A stretch of DNA of 64,000 bases from Kutzneria buriramensis. Lineage in GTDB: Bacteria > Actinomycetota > Actinomycetes > Mycobacteriales > Pseudonocardiaceae. Both the position numbers and the translations under genes were made by a program. The stretch is from the NCBI RefSeq assembly GCF_003387475.1, contig NZ_QUNO01000020.1:62001-126000 (forward strand). Reading direction: 5' to 3'. The notes beneath the pieces were generated by a model. It saw only the letters and a list, made by a program, of their open reading frames with translations, was not told where the DNA came from and did no database searches. Below, piece after piece: positions 7,669 through 17,078 of this stretch (the first letter of the stretch is position 1; every line of letters begins with the position of its first letter).

Positions 7669-9168
7669 TCAGCCACCGGGCCCGACCAGCCCGTGGATCG
7701 AGTACCGCTCCATGGACAGGTACGGGAACAGCGCCTTCGAGTACGAGCTGGCCCCGAAGTAGCCCTGGAGCTGGTCGTGGTCGACGGCGTTGTCGATGGC
7801 CATCAGGATGATGGTCTGGCTGATGGCCATGAACCGCGGCGCCAGGTCGCCCTTGCGCGCCACCACACCGTCCAGCATCCCGTACTGGTTGTAGACCATC
7901 GGGAACGACGAGATGAACTGCTTGATGTTGGCGAACGCGAGCTCCGGGATGACCGGCAGCGCCAGGAACGCCGCCGACGGCGTGGTCACGTCGTCGGGCA
8001 CCTCGCCCTGGTTGATGGCCAGCGCGGTGGCGCCGTAGTTGGTGTAGCGCTGCTTGCCGGTCGGCGAGGTGGCCGCCGACCAGCCCCACACCGGCGTCTT
8101 CGCGCGGAACTGCGCGTACGCGCCCTGCGTCAGCGCGGAGTTCCGGTTGTTCAGGCCCAGACTCTCCGGCGCCAGCGTCTGCTCCGGCACCACCATCGCC
8201 GGGGCCAGCGCCTGGTACATGCTGCCGTTGAACGTCGGCACGAACTTGATCCGGTCGAAGGAGTAGTGCCCCTCGAAGATGGTGTACGGCTTGCCGTCCT
8301 GGGGATCGGTGTACGTCCGGTTCATGCCCTCGGGCACCTGGCGCTGCCGGTGGTCGGCCGGCGGCGTGCGGGCCAGGCCCCACCACAGCGCGCCCGGCAC
8401 CTTGCCGCTGCCGATCGCGATGTAGTCGGCGATGCGGGGGCCGGAGTAGAGATTGTCGTAGGTGGCGTCGGAGTACGTCCGGCCGACCTGGTAGCCGTTG
8501 TACAGCACGTTGGACTTCTTGTTGTAGAGGAAGTCCCACTGCATGGCGTCCAGCAGCGCGTGGAAGTCCCCCGACAGCGCGGGGAACGCCTGCGCGGCGG
8601 TCAGCATGCCCTGCGCCAGCCAGCCGTTGTCCACAGTGGACACGTAACCGTTCTTGACCGGGCGGCCCTGCGGGGTCTGGATCGCCTGCCCGGTGGTCGT
8701 GCTGTACCAGCGGAACAGGAAACCGTTGTACTTGGCCAGCTTCCGGATCTCGGCCAGCACCCCCACCGCCTCGGCCTGGGCCTGCTCGGGGGTGGTCAGG
8801 CCGAGGTCCTTGGCCGCCACGATCGCCGACAGGTAGTTCCCGATCAGCGTGGGATTGGTGTACTGCTGGGCCGGCGTCGCCGGCGCGAGCTCGACCTCGG
8901 TGCTCGGGTCGCCGGCGAGCATGACGCTGGCCAGCGGCAGTTTGGTCGCCGGATCCACGCCGGGGCCGGACAGCAGCCGCCAGGTGCGGGCGGCGACCTC
9001 CCGGAGGAAGGAGATCTGGTCGGCGGTCAGGTGCGGGGTCGGGTCGACGATGACGGTGTCGTCCGCGGCCGCCGTGGACCACGGGTCGGCCGCCTTCGCC
9101 GACGTCGTCGTGGCGCAGGCCGTGAGCAGGACGGCGGTGGCCACGACCACACGATGCAGTCGCTTCAC
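7669..9168 (-). CDS. Glycoamylase-like (DUF3131-type) lipoprotein, EPS operon
   Basis: A 499-aa exported protein. The GTG start at 9168 is preceded by GGAG and overlaps the glycosyltransferase stop by 4 nt (GTGA). The first 18 residues (VKRLHRVVVATAVLLTAC) form a lipoprotein signal with Cys18. The mature protein has an alpha/alpha-barrel-type sequence: SFLREVAARTWRLL, GFLFRWYSTTTG, VSTVDNGWLAQGMLTA, the glycoamylase signature SGPRIADYIAIGSG and IFEGHYSFDRIKF. Relatives occur in cyclic beta-glucan and polysaccharide loci and are thought to trim polymers. It probably processes the polysaccharide made by the upstream glycosyltransferase (inference). Confidence 0.8.
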   Translation of the reverse strand: MKRLHRVVVATAVLLTACATTTSAKAADPWSTAAADDTVIVDPTPHLTADQISFLREVAARTWRLLSGPGVDPATKLPLASVMLAGDPSTEVELAPATPAQQYTNPTLIGNYLSAIVAAKDLGLTTPEQAQAEAVGVLAEIRKLAKYNGFLFRWYSTTTGQAIQTPQGRPVKNGYVSTVDNGWLAQGMLTAAQAFPALSGDFHALLDAMQWDFLYNKKSNVLYNGYQVGRTYSDATYDNLYSGPRIADYIAIGSGKVPGALWWGLARTPPADHRQRQVPEGMNRTYTDPQDGKPYTIFEGHYSFDRIKFVPTFNGSMYQALAPAMVVPEQTLAPESLGLNNRNSALTQGAYAQFRAKTPVWGWSAATSPTGKQRYTNYGATALAINQGEVPDDVTTPSAAFLALPVIPELAFANIKQFISSFPMVYNQYGMLDGVVARKGDLAPRFMAISQTIILMAIDNAVDHDQLQGYFGASSYSKALFPYLSMERYSIHGLVGPGG

Positions 9169-11150
9169 GCTTCTCCGTTCGAGTAAGCAGGGGGGACGAG
9201 GTACCGGGGAGCGAGCACCGGCCAGGTCATGTCGGCGTCGGAGACGACGCGGCGGGCGCGCCGCCAGACCGGCCGGACCGGTCTGGTTCTCAGCAGCAGC
9301 AGGCCCTCCACGTTGGCCAGCCTCTTGACCATCACGAAGCCGAGGAACAACGGCCACCACAGCAGGGACTTCCACATCCGCCGGTAGCACAGCGCGCAGA
9401 CCGTCACCAGCAGCATCGGCAGCTTGGCCAGCACGAAGAACGCCAGCAGGTGCACCAGGTTCTGCCGCAGGCCCGGCTGGAACACCGCGCCCTGGATGGC
9501 GAACAGGTACGCGGCGAACTGCATCGGCTGCACCAACCGCCTGGCGCCCTTGAAGAACTCGGCGAACCAGAACCGCGGGCCGGCCGAGCCGGCGGCGAAC
9601 GGCACGAACCGGGCGAAGTTGTAGATCGAGCCCTGGCTCCACCGGCGCCGCTGCAATCGCAGCTGCGCCAGGGATTCCGGCACGTCCTCGTACGCCCAGA
9701 CGCGCCGGTCGTAGACCGCGCGGTAGCCGATCCGGGCCAGGCCGCAGGTGAAGTCGATGTCCTCGCCGAGCATGCCCTCCGGCCAGCCGCCGATCTCCAG
9801 CGCCGCCTCGCGCCGCACCGCCGTGTAGTTGCCCGGCACACACGGCTGCATGTCGACCACCGCGTACGCCAGGCGGGGCAGGCCGAAACCCGCCGCCAGC
9901 TCCAGCGACCGCATCCGGTCGACCCAGGTGTGGAACGGGAACTTCGGCAGCATGAACGCCCCGACCAGGCCGATCCGCGGATCCGACTGGAACCAGGGGA
10001 TGCTGTGGCGCAGGACGTTCGGGTGCAGCTCGCAGTCGGTGTCGTGGCGCACCACGTAGTCCGCGGTGCACCGGGTCAGAGCCAGGTTGAGGGCGGTCGC
10101 CTTGCCGGTGTGGGAACCGGCGATCACCGTGCCCTGTAGGGCGGTCGCACGCGCCATCGCCTCCTCGGCCAGTTGTCGGGTGTTGTCGGTGGAGCCGTCG
10201 TCGCACAGGATCAGGTGCACCGGGCCGCCATAGGCGACGGCGGCGCGGTCCACGCTCTGCACCCAGTTGACGATGTTGGTCTCCTCGTTGAACGCCGGCC
10301 CGATCACGTCGACCGGCGGCGGATTCGGCCCGGGCTCGGGCAGTCGCCGCCGGCCGACCACGCGCAGGAGCGTGAGCAGCACGTAGAGGCCGAACTTGAG
10401 GTAGACGGGGATGGCCAGCAGCAGGAACGTGTACGCCACCGGGTCGTCGCCGATCAGGCTCACCACGTACGCGGCGCCGGCGGCGACGAACGCCGACACC
10501 GCCGCCAGCGAGACGATGGTGATCACGGTGTCGAGGGCGTCACCCTTGCGCCGGATCGGCACCTGCGTGGGCCGGGGGAGCAGGTACGTGGTCAGCGCCA
10601 GCCGCATCGCCATCACGTACGCGACGAAGTAGTGCATCAGGATGCTGATCAGCGGGAAGGGCCCCAGCGGCAACCGGAACTCGATGCCGATCACCGCCAG
10701 CGCGGTGTCGGCGGTGACCGCCGCGAAGATCGCCAGCGGGGCGTGCAGCAGGATCAGCAGACGCCGCAACGGGGTCGCGTGCACGCACAGCGCCAGCGCC
10801 GCCGTGAAGGCCAGGAAGCTGATCGGGATCACCGGCCGCAGGTGCGACACGTAGTCGGCGACCACGGCCGGCATCGGCACCACCGACGTCACCGCGCGGC
10901 CGATCACCCATCTGTACGAAGTGGACAGATCCGGCGAGCGCAGGCCGTTCAGCGTGGCGCTGCCGCCCAGGGTGATCAGCACGAACGCGGCGACCCGGCG
11001 CAGCGACGGCGGGTGCGGCTTGGGCAGCCGCACCACATTGCCGACGCCGCGGTCGGAGTCGTCGAACCGGCGCCGCAGCGCGTGCACGACCAGCACCGCG
11101 ATCAGCCCGATGTTGAGCGCCAGCAGGAGCAGCCCGGTCCATCTGATCAT
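9165..11150 (-). CDS. GT2 family processive membrane glycosyltransferase
   Basis: A 661-aa polysaccharide-synthase-like protein. An N-terminal part with several membrane helices (about residues 1-290) precedes a GT-A domain: VDVIGPAFNEETNIVNWVQS, LCDDGSTDNT, the metal motif RHDTDCE, GEDIDF and the processive signature QRRRWSQG. More membrane helices follow (LLAFFVLAKLPMLLVTV, SLLWWPLFLGF). QxxRW marks cellulose-, hyaluronan- or alginate-type synthases that polymerise and export a chain. The ATG at 11150 overlaps the HlyD-like stop by 4 nt. The nucleotide-sugar donor may come from the SQD1-like enzyme of the operon (inference). Confidence 0.88.
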   Translation of the reverse strand: MIRWTGLLLLALNIGLIAVLVVHALRRRFDDSDRGVGNVVRLPKPHPPSLRRVAAFVLITLGGSATLNGLRSPDLSTSYRWVIGRAVTSVVPMPAVVADYVSHLRPVIPISFLAFTAALALCVHATPLRRLLILLHAPLAIFAAVTADTALAVIGIEFRLPLGPFPLISILMHYFVAYVMAMRLALTTYLLPRPTQVPIRRKGDALDTVITIVSLAAVSAFVAAGAAYVVSLIGDDPVAYTFLLLAIPVYLKFGLYVLLTLLRVVGRRRLPEPGPNPPPVDVIGPAFNEETNIVNWVQSVDRAAVAYGGPVHLILCDDGSTDNTRQLAEEAMARATALQGTVIAGSHTGKATALNLALTRCTADYVVRHDTDCELHPNVLRHSIPWFQSDPRIGLVGAFMLPKFPFHTWVDRMRSLELAAGFGLPRLAYAVVDMQPCVPGNYTAVRREAALEIGGWPEGMLGEDIDFTCGLARIGYRAVYDRRVWAYEDVPESLAQLRLQRRRWSQGSIYNFARFVPFAAGSAGPRFWFAEFFKGARRLVQPMQFAAYLFAIQGAVFQPGLRQNLVHLLAFFVLAKLPMLLVTVCALCYRRMWKSLLWWPLFLGFVMVKRLANVEGLLLLRTRPVRPVWRRARRVVSDADMTWPVLAPRYLVPPAYSNGEA

Positions 11151-12478
11151 GGAAAGACCACGCTGAGGCTCATGCCGGAGGTGGTGCCGTCGGGCCAGCG
11201 CGGCACGCTCGTCCGCACCGCGTACTCGACCCCGCCGGACTGGTCGATCGGCATCGGGATGACCTGCTCCACGGTGCCGTCCACGGTCTGCCGCAACGCG
11301 TTGACGGTGACCCGGGCCTTGCTGCCGGGCTTGAGCCGGGGCATCGCCGACTCGGCCACCTGGGCGATCGCGTCGCTGGCTGTGCTGACGATGGTGATCA
11401 GCGGATGCTGGTTGGCGGCGCCGGTGTTCTGCGACCCGCCGCCGTCGGCCGGCGGGAACAGGCTGAACGCCGGGGCCTGCGCGGGCTGTACGGACTGGGG
11501 CCCGGCGAACCCGTGCACGCCGGTCGTGCCGTCGAGTTCGCCGGGCACGCCGCCGACATTGGCGATCACACCGTCGATCGGGGAGGTCAGCGTGAGCTGA
11601 TCGAGGGTGTGTTTGGCCTGGTCGGCGGCGGTCTGCGCGGACGCCACCCCGGATTGGGCGGACGAGATGTCCGCCGGCGAGGCCGGGTCGCTGGCCGCCG
11701 CGCGCTGGTTCTGGGTCAGCGCCAGCGCGGACTGCGCCGACGTCACGGCGTTGGCCGCCGTGTCGCGTAGCTGCGTCGCCGACGCCTTGGTGTGCGTGAG
11801 GTTGGCATTGGCGTTGGCGATCGCCGTGCTGCCCTTCTGGACCTGGGACCGGAGGTTCAGACAGTACGTCTTGTCGGTGTCGGAATCCGGGCCGCACAAC
11901 GAGGTCAGCTGGGCATTGTCGGTGTCGTAGTTGGCCTGTGCGTCCGTGACGGCCTGTTGTGCCTGCGCCACTTGGGTGTTCGCCTCGGAGGTGGCGTCGG
12001 CCGACGCCCGCTGGGCACCGGACAGCTGCGCATTAGCCTTGGCCACCTGGAGATCCAGGTTCTGCCGGGCCGCCTCGGTCAGCGCCGGCGTCTGGAGCGC
12101 CGCGACCTTGGCCTGCGCGGCGGCGAGCACTGCCTGCGCGTCGGCCAGCGTCGCCTTGGCCATGGCCTGGTCCTGCGTGGCCAGCGGCTGCCCCTTCTTG
12201 ACGGTCTCGCCGGCCCGCACCATCACGTCCTGGATCCGCCCGGTCTGGGTGAAGTCCAGGTTCAGGGTCTGCTGCGGCTGTACGGCCCCGACGAAGCTGG
12301 ACCGCGCTGAGACGTCCGCGTAGGTGAAGTAGGCCAGGACCCCGCCCCCGGACAGGATCGCCACCGCCACCAGAAGTTGACGTACCGACGAGTGCGGGAA
12401 CTCCTTGTCGTGCCCGTTGAGGTTCGGGGTCAGATCGGCCGCCGCGTTCATGCCGCGGACCCGGGCCTGGCGCGCCAT
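11147..12478 (-). CDS. HlyD-like membrane-fusion / Alg44-like EPS protein
   Basis: A 443-aa protein with a cytoplasmic N-terminus, one membrane helix near residues 35-55 (LLVAVAILSGGGVLAYF), a lipoyl-like barrel half (GAVQPQQTLNLDFTQTGRIQDVMVRAGETVKKGQPLA), a long Ala/Gln-rich coiled coil (about 95-280) containing a Cys pair (TSLCGPDSDTDKTYCLNL), and a second lipoyl half (LTLTSPIDGVIANVGGVPGE). In an EPS operon without an ABC exporter this architecture resembles alginate Alg44, which helps polymer secretion. The start at 12478 has GGGACGG upstream; an inner ATG at 12451 is possible. Interaction with the GT2 synthase is inferred. Confidence 0.8.
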   Translation of the reverse strand: MARQARVRGMNAAADLTPNLNGHDKEFPHSSVRQLLVAVAILSGGGVLAYFTYADVSARSSFVGAVQPQQTLNLDFTQTGRIQDVMVRAGETVKKGQPLATQDQAMAKATLADAQAVLAAAQAKVAALQTPALTEAARQNLDLQVAKANAQLSGAQRASADATSEANTQVAQAQQAVTDAQANYDTDNAQLTSLCGPDSDTDKTYCLNLRSQVQKGSTAIANANANLTHTKASATQLRDTAANAVTSAQSALALTQNQRAAASDPASPADISSAQSGVASAQTAADQAKHTLDQLTLTSPIDGVIANVGGVPGELDGTTGVHGFAGPQSVQPAQAPAFSLFPPADGGGSQNTGAANQHPLITIVSTASDAIAQVAESAMPRLKPGSKARVTVNALRQTVDGTVEQVIPMPIDQSGGVEYAVRTSVPRWPDGTTSGMSLSVVFP

Positions 12479-12498
12479 CGCTGCAACCGTCCCGTGGC

Positions 12499-13725
12499 TC
12501 AGTCGACCGCGACCGGCCGGCGGTCGGCCAGTTCGGTGACGAGGTCCTCGGCGATGGCCATGCCCTGCCGCCACACCGACCGGCAGACGATCTTCGACGG
12601 GTCGACGCGGCCCTTGTAGCGGTCGGCGATGTCCGTGCACTCCTCCAGGAGTCCCTCGGACAGCGTGGTCGGGCACAGGCCCAGCGTGAGGAAGCGGTCG
12701 TTGCGGACGACGAGGTCGTTCTCCACGGCCTCCTGCCGCGGGTTGGGCAGGTTCGCCACCTCGACGCCGGTCATGGCGCTGACCAGCTCGGCCAGGTCGC
12801 GCACCCGGTGCGTCTCGGTGATCTGGTTGAAGACGGTGGGTTTCTCGCCCGGCTCGGGCGGATTGGCCAGCGCGAGCTCGATGCAGCGCACGGTGTCACG
12901 GATGTGGATGAACGCTCGGGTCTGGCCGCCGGTGCCGTGCACCGTCAGCGGGTGGCCGATGGCCGCCTGCATGAGGAACCGGTTGAGCACGGTGCCGTAG
13001 TCGCCGTCGTAGTCGAAGCGGTTGATCAGCCGCTCGTCGCGGGCGGTCTGCGGGGTCTGCGTGCCCCACACGATGCCCTGGTGCAGATCGGTGACGCGCA
13101 GCCCGTCGTTGTGCGCGTAGAAGGCGAACATGAGCTGGTCCAACGTCTTCGTCAGGTGGTAGACGGAGCCGGGGTTGGCCGGGTGCAGGATCTCCCGCTC
13201 CAGGTCGCCGTCGGGGGTCGGCACCTTGACGGTGAGGTAGCCCTCGGGAACGGGGGCGGAACCCGACCAGCCGTAGCCGTAGACGCCCATGGTGCCCAGA
13301 TGGACCAGCGCGGTCTCACCGCCGGTGACCACCAGCGCGGCCAACAGGTTGTGAGTCGCGCGCACGTTGTTGTCGACGGTGTAACGCTTTGAAACAGTGG
13401 AGCGCATGGAGTACGGCGCGGCCCGCTGCTCGGCGAAGTGCACGACGGCGTCCGGTCGAAGCCGTCGCAGCGTCTCGACGAGCCGGTCGTACTCGGTGGC
13501 GAGGTCCAGTCGGACGAAACCGATGTCCCGCCCGGAAATCTGACGCCAGACCCGTAACCGCTCGCCGAGCGGGCGGATCGGGGTCAGCGAGTCGACCTCC
13601 AGCTCGAGGTCGATGGCTCGTCTGCTCAGGTTGTCGAGGATGGCGACGTCGTGGCCGTGGTCGGACAGGTGCAGCGCCGTCGGCCAGCCGCAGAATCCGT
13701 CTCCGCCCAGAACAAGTACACGCAT
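12499..13725 (-). CDS. UDP-sulfoquinovose synthase (SQD1/SqdB family)
   Basis: A 408-aa extended SDR that follows plant and bacterial SQD1 along its length: NAD loop MRVLVLGGDGFCGW, DNLSRR, ESLTP-like VDSLTPI, HFAEQRAAPYSM, LGTMGVYG, catalytic YHLTK (Tyr and Lys), DLHQGIVWG, HPLTVHGTGGQTR and LPNPR. SQD1 converts UDP-glucose and sulfite to UDP-sulfoquinovose. From memory, plants have Glu where this protein has Val in LGTMGVYG; whether this matters is unknown. First gene of the EPS operon, head to head with cysHDN, which can supply sulfite. SD GAGGGG precedes the ATG. Another SQD1-like epimerase reaction remains possible. Confidence 0.78.
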   Translation of the reverse strand: MRVLVLGGDGFCGWPTALHLSDHGHDVAILDNLSRRAIDLELEVDSLTPIRPLGERLRVWRQISGRDIGFVRLDLATEYDRLVETLRRLRPDAVVHFAEQRAAPYSMRSTVSKRYTVDNNVRATHNLLAALVVTGGETALVHLGTMGVYGYGWSGSAPVPEGYLTVKVPTPDGDLEREILHPANPGSVYHLTKTLDQLMFAFYAHNDGLRVTDLHQGIVWGTQTPQTARDERLINRFDYDGDYGTVLNRFLMQAAIGHPLTVHGTGGQTRAFIHIRDTVRCIELALANPPEPGEKPTVFNQITETHRVRDLAELVSAMTGVEVANLPNPRQEAVENDLVVRNDRFLTLGLCPTTLSEGLLEECTDIADRYKGRVDPSKIVCRSVWRQGMAIAEDLVTELADRRPVAVD

Positions 13726-13851
13726 GCGAAATGCACCCCTCGGGAGTTCTGTCCAGGGACCACCATGGCGCGACCGCGAGGAATCCAGGGGATCGCGCAG
13801 GCGGGGGGAGCGTCGGCGGGAGAGCGTCAGGGTCCGCCGGCCGGTCGAGTT

Positions 13852-13872
13852 AGATAGTAAAGTTTATTAACT
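13852..13872. promoter_or_regulatory. Degenerate 19-bp palindrome upstream of the sqd operon
   Basis: GATAGTAAAGTTTATTAAC (13853-13871) is an inverted repeat around G13862 with 7 of 9 pairs (8 of 10 with the flanking A/T). It shares spacing and the core TAAAnTTTA with the palindromes before cysH (14043-14061) and before the secreted gene at 19906. It lies 127 bp upstream of the SQD1-like start in the 369-bp divergent region 13726-14094, which otherwise holds no gene. Operator function is inferred. Confidence 0.5.
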
Positions 13873-14042
13873 CGGACTCGGAGACTATTCGCATACGTGG
13901 ACCGCGTCAAGCCGCCGACCGCCGAGCGAAGCTCGTCTTCGACGCCGTGGATGGAAACGTTTTCCGTGCTGGACCTGCACTATGAGGCCATCTGGCCGGG
14001 GCTTGACGGCCCGTGCGCGACGGGCCTACGCTCCGCCGCACA

Positions 14043-14061
14043 GTAAGGAAAGTTTCCTAAC
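14043..14061. promoter_or_regulatory. 19-bp palindrome upstream of cysH
   Basis: GTAAGGAAAGTTTCCTAAC pairs at 8 of 9 positions around G14052 and lies 34 bp before the cysH ATG, where it would overlap the promoter or leader. It is the best-conserved of three related sites in the window. The binding protein is unknown; no obvious candidate regulator gene adjoins it. Confidence 0.6.
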
Positions 14062-14094
14062 AAACTGGTCGCTCCCTCTGGAGGAGGACCCGTC

Positions 14095-14793
14095 ATGGAC
14101 GCTCGCCCGCGTGCCGAAATAAGGCGCATCGCCGACACCGCCGCCGCACAACTGCGTGACGCGACCGCCGAGGACATCCTGAGCTGGGCCGGCCGCACCT
14201 TCGGCGACCGGCTCGCGGTGGCCTCCTCGATGGCCGACACGGTGCTGGTGGACCTCGCGGCCCGCCACGCCCCCGGTGTGCACGTGCTGTTCCTGGACAC
14301 CGGCTACCACTTCCCCGAGACCATCGGCACCCGGGACGCGATGGCCGCGATCTACCCGATCACGCTGGTCACGGTCACACCTGAGCAGACCGTGGCCGAG
14401 CAGGACCGGTCCTACGGGCCGCGGCTGTACACCCGCGATCCGGACAAGTGCTGCGCCCTGCGCAAGGTCGCACCCCTGGACGCGGCCCTGGAGCACTACG
14501 ACGCCTGGGTGACCGGGCTGCGCCGCGAGGACTCGCCCACCCGGGCGGACACGCCCGTGATCGGCTGGGACGAGCGGCACGGCATGGTGAAGATCAACCC
14601 GCTCGCCGGGTGGACGGCCGAGGACGTGGCCGAACACGCGGCACGGCACGGGGTTCTCCAGAATCCGCTGCTCGCGGACGGCTACCTGTCTGTCGGCTGC
14701 CGCCCGTGCACCACCCGCGTCACGCCCGGCGCGGACCCGCGCAGCGGCCGCTGGCTCGGCCTGGTCAAGACCGAGTGCGGCCTGCACGGCTGA
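14095..14793 (+). CDS. cysH: Adenylyl-sulfate reductase (APS reductase, thioredoxin type)
   Basis: A 232-aa cytosolic reductase that turns APS (or PAPS) into sulfite with thioredoxin. It has the adenylyl-binding region LAVASSMADTVLVDL and FLDTGYHFPETIGTRD. Four cysteines for a [4Fe-4S] cluster are present (Cys119-Cys120 in DKCCALRK, Cys202 and Cys205 in GCRPC), which marks the APS-using subclass, and the catalytic Cys228 lies in ECGLH near the C-terminus. SD GGAGGA sits just before the ATG. First gene of the sulfur operon, divergent from the SQD1-like gene, whose reaction consumes sulfite. Confidence 0.93.
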   Translation: MDARPRAEIRRIADTAAAQLRDATAEDILSWAGRTFGDRLAVASSMADTVLVDLAARHAPGVHVLFLDTGYHFPETIGTRDAMAAIYPITLVTVTPEQTVAEQDRSYGPRLYTRDPDKCCALRKVAPLDAALEHYDAWVTGLRREDSPTRADTPVIGWDERHGMVKINPLAGWTAEDVAEHAARHGVLQNPLLADGYLSVGCRPCTTRVTPGADPRSGRWLGLVKTECGLHG

Positions 14794-14898
14794 GCCGGAG
14801 ATCTCCGCGGCACAAACATCCCCACCGGCACGAACATCCCTGTAGCACGACCACATCCGGCGGAACCGCCGCCCGCCGTGACCGAAAGGGGTTTCGGT

Positions 14899-15816
14899 GT
14901 GAGGGCGACGACCCGAGCACGGCACATCCTCTCGCACCTCGACGCCCTGGAGGCCGAGTCGGTGCACATCCTCCGCGAGGTGGCCGCGGAGTTCGACCGG
15001 CCGGCGCTGCTGTTCTCCGGCGGCAAGGACTCGACGGTGATGCTCCACCTGGCGCGCAAGGCCTTCCTGCCCGCCCCGATCCCGTTCCCACTGTTGCATG
15101 TGGACACCGGCCACAACTTCCCGGAGACGCTGGAGTTCCGCGACCGCACGGTGGAACGGTTCGGCGTCCGGCTGCTCGTCGCCGACGTGCAGTCCTACAT
15201 CGACGCCGGCCTGCTCCAGGAGCGCGCCGACCGGACCCGCAACCCGCTGCAGACCCTGCCGCTGCTGCGGGCGATCGAGGCCAACCGGTTCGACGCGGTG
15301 CTCGGCGGCGGCCGCCGTGACGAGGAGAAGGCCCGCGCCAAGGAACGGGTCTTCTCGCTGCGCGACGAGTTCGGCCAGTGGGACCCGCGCCGGCAGCGGC
15401 CCGAGCTGTGGCGGCTGTACAACGGCCGGCACCGGCCGGGTGAGCACCTGCGCGTGTTCCCGCTGTCCAACTGGACCGAACTGGACGTGTGGGGCTACAT
15501 CCGGGCGGAGGACATCGAGCTGCCCTCCATCTACTTCACCCACCGCCGCGAGGTGTTCCTGCGCGGCGGCATGTGGCTCGCGCCGGGGTCGTGGGGCGGG
15601 CCCGGCGACGGGGAGCCGGTGCAGGAACGGATGGTGCGGTACCGCACCGTGGGCGACATGTCCTGCACCGGCGCCGTCGACTCGCCGGCGGCCTCGGTCG
15701 ACGAGGTGATCGCCGAGATCGCCGCGTCCCGGGTGACGGAACGCGGTTCCAGCCGCGCCGACGACCGGATGTCCGAGGCCGCCATGGAGGACCGCAAGCG
15801 GGAGGGCTACTTCTGA
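14899..15816 (+). CDS. cysD: Sulfate adenylyltransferase subunit 2
   Basis: A 305-aa catalytic subunit of ATP sulfurylase. The PP-loop SGGKDS is at residues 40-45, followed by HVDTGHNFPETLEFRD and GGGRRDEEKARAKER, typical of CysD. With CysN it makes APS from sulfate and ATP, driven by GTP. The GTG at 14899 has GGGG at 14888-14891; an in-frame GTG at 14878 lacks a good SD. The gap of 105 bp after cysH contains no other gene. Its stop overlaps the cysN start (TGATG). Confidence 0.94.
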   Translation: MRATTRARHILSHLDALEAESVHILREVAAEFDRPALLFSGGKDSTVMLHLARKAFLPAPIPFPLLHVDTGHNFPETLEFRDRTVERFGVRLLVADVQSYIDAGLLQERADRTRNPLQTLPLLRAIEANRFDAVLGGGRRDEEKARAKERVFSLRDEFGQWDPRRQRPELWRLYNGRHRPGEHLRVFPLSNWTELDVWGYIRAEDIELPSIYFTHRREVFLRGGMWLAPGSWGGPGDGEPVQERMVRYRTVGDMSCTGAVDSPAASVDEVIAEIAASRVTERGSSRADDRMSEAAMEDRKREGYF

Positions 15817-17078
15817 TGACCACGACCGAGATCGCCGTCGGCGGGCTGCTCCGGCTGGCCACCGCCGGCAGCGTCGACGACGGCAAGTCCACCCTGGTCG
15901 GGCGGCTGCTGCACGACACCAGCGCGGTCATGCCCGACCAACTGGAGGCGGTCCGCCGGGTGTCCCGCGACAAGGGCCTGGCCCAGGCCGACCTGGCGCT
16001 GCTCACCGACGGCCTGCGCGCCGAGCGGGAGCAGGGCATCACCATCGACGTCGCCTACCGGTACTTCGCCACCGCCAAGCGGCGGTTCGTCCTCGCCGAC
16101 ACGCCCGGGCACGTGCAGTACACCCGGAACATGGTCACCGGCGCGTCCACCGCGCAGCTGGCGGTGATCCTGGTCGACGCCCGGCTCGGCTTCGTCGAGC
16201 AGACCGGCCGGCACACCGTGGTCTCCGCGCTGCTGCGGGTGCCGCACGTGGCGCTGGCGGTGAACAAGATGGACCTCGTCGACCACGACGAGGCGCGGTT
16301 CGCCGAGATCGCCGAGGAATTCACCGAGTACGCCAGGAGACTGGGCGTGCCGGACGTGGTGGCGATCCCGATCTCCGCGCTGTGCGGAGACAACGTGGTG
16401 GAGCCTAGCCCGAACATGAGCTGGTACGCCGGTCCGACGCTGCTGGAGCACCTGGAGACGGTGGACACCGACGGCGTGCCCGAGGCGACCCGGTTCCCGG
16501 TGCAGTACGTGGTGCGGGCGGCGGATTTCCGTGGCTACGCCGGACAGTTGTCGTCCGGCATGCTCCGGGTGGGCGACGAGGTGGCCGTACTCCCGGCCGG
16601 CCACCACACCCGGATCACCGGGATCGAGCTGGGCGGCGCTCCGGTGCAGGAGGCGTTCGCCCCGCAGTCGGCCGTGGTGCGGCTGGCCGACGCGGTGGAC
16701 GTGGCCCGCGGCGACATGATCGCCCCGGTCGCCACCCAGCCGATCCCGGCCGACCGCCTGCTCTTGGTCGGCTGTCAGCTCGCGTCGCGGCCGATCCGGG
16801 TCGGCGACCGGGTGCTGCTGCGGCACACCACCCGTACCGTCCGGGCCGTGGTCGAGGGCATCGACGAGCGGCTGGACGTGCACTCGCTGCGTACCGACAA
16901 CGCGCTGGACACCTTGTACACCAACGAGATCGCGCTGGTGTCGGTGCGCACGGCGGAGCCGGTCGCGGTCGACCCGTACGAGGCGAACCGGCACTGCGGC
17001 GCGGTGCTGTTGATCGACGAAGCCAGCGGCGACACGCTGACGGCGGGAATGGTGGGCGTGCCCACGTGGTGGCCGTGA
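15816..17078 (+). CDS. cysN: Sulfate adenylyltransferase subunit 1 (GTPase)
   Basis: A 420-aa EF-Tu-like GTPase. G1 is GSVDDGKST (18-26), G3 DTPGH (95-99) and G4 NKMD (150-153), followed by two beta-barrel domains (FRGYAGQLSSG, DVARGDMIA). It activates CysD for APS synthesis. It has no APS-kinase (CysC) fusion, as the length ends after domain III. One-base overlap with cysD, and its stop overlaps the probable start of the binding-protein gene, so the sulfur genes form one operon. Confidence 0.94.
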   Translation: MTTTEIAVGGLLRLATAGSVDDGKSTLVGRLLHDTSAVMPDQLEAVRRVSRDKGLAQADLALLTDGLRAEREQGITIDVAYRYFATAKRRFVLADTPGHVQYTRNMVTGASTAQLAVILVDARLGFVEQTGRHTVVSALLRVPHVALAVNKMDLVDHDEARFAEIAEEFTEYARRLGVPDVVAIPISALCGDNVVEPSPNMSWYAGPTLLEHLETVDTDGVPEATRFPVQYVVRAADFRGYAGQLSSGMLRVGDEVAVLPAGHHTRITGIELGGAPVQEAFAPQSAVVRLADAVDVARGDMIAPVATQPIPADRLLLVGCQLASRPIRVGDRVLLRHTTRTVRAVVEGIDERLDVHSLRTDNALDTLYTNEIALVSVRTAEPVAVDPYEANRHCGAVLLIDEASGDTLTAGMVGVPTWWP

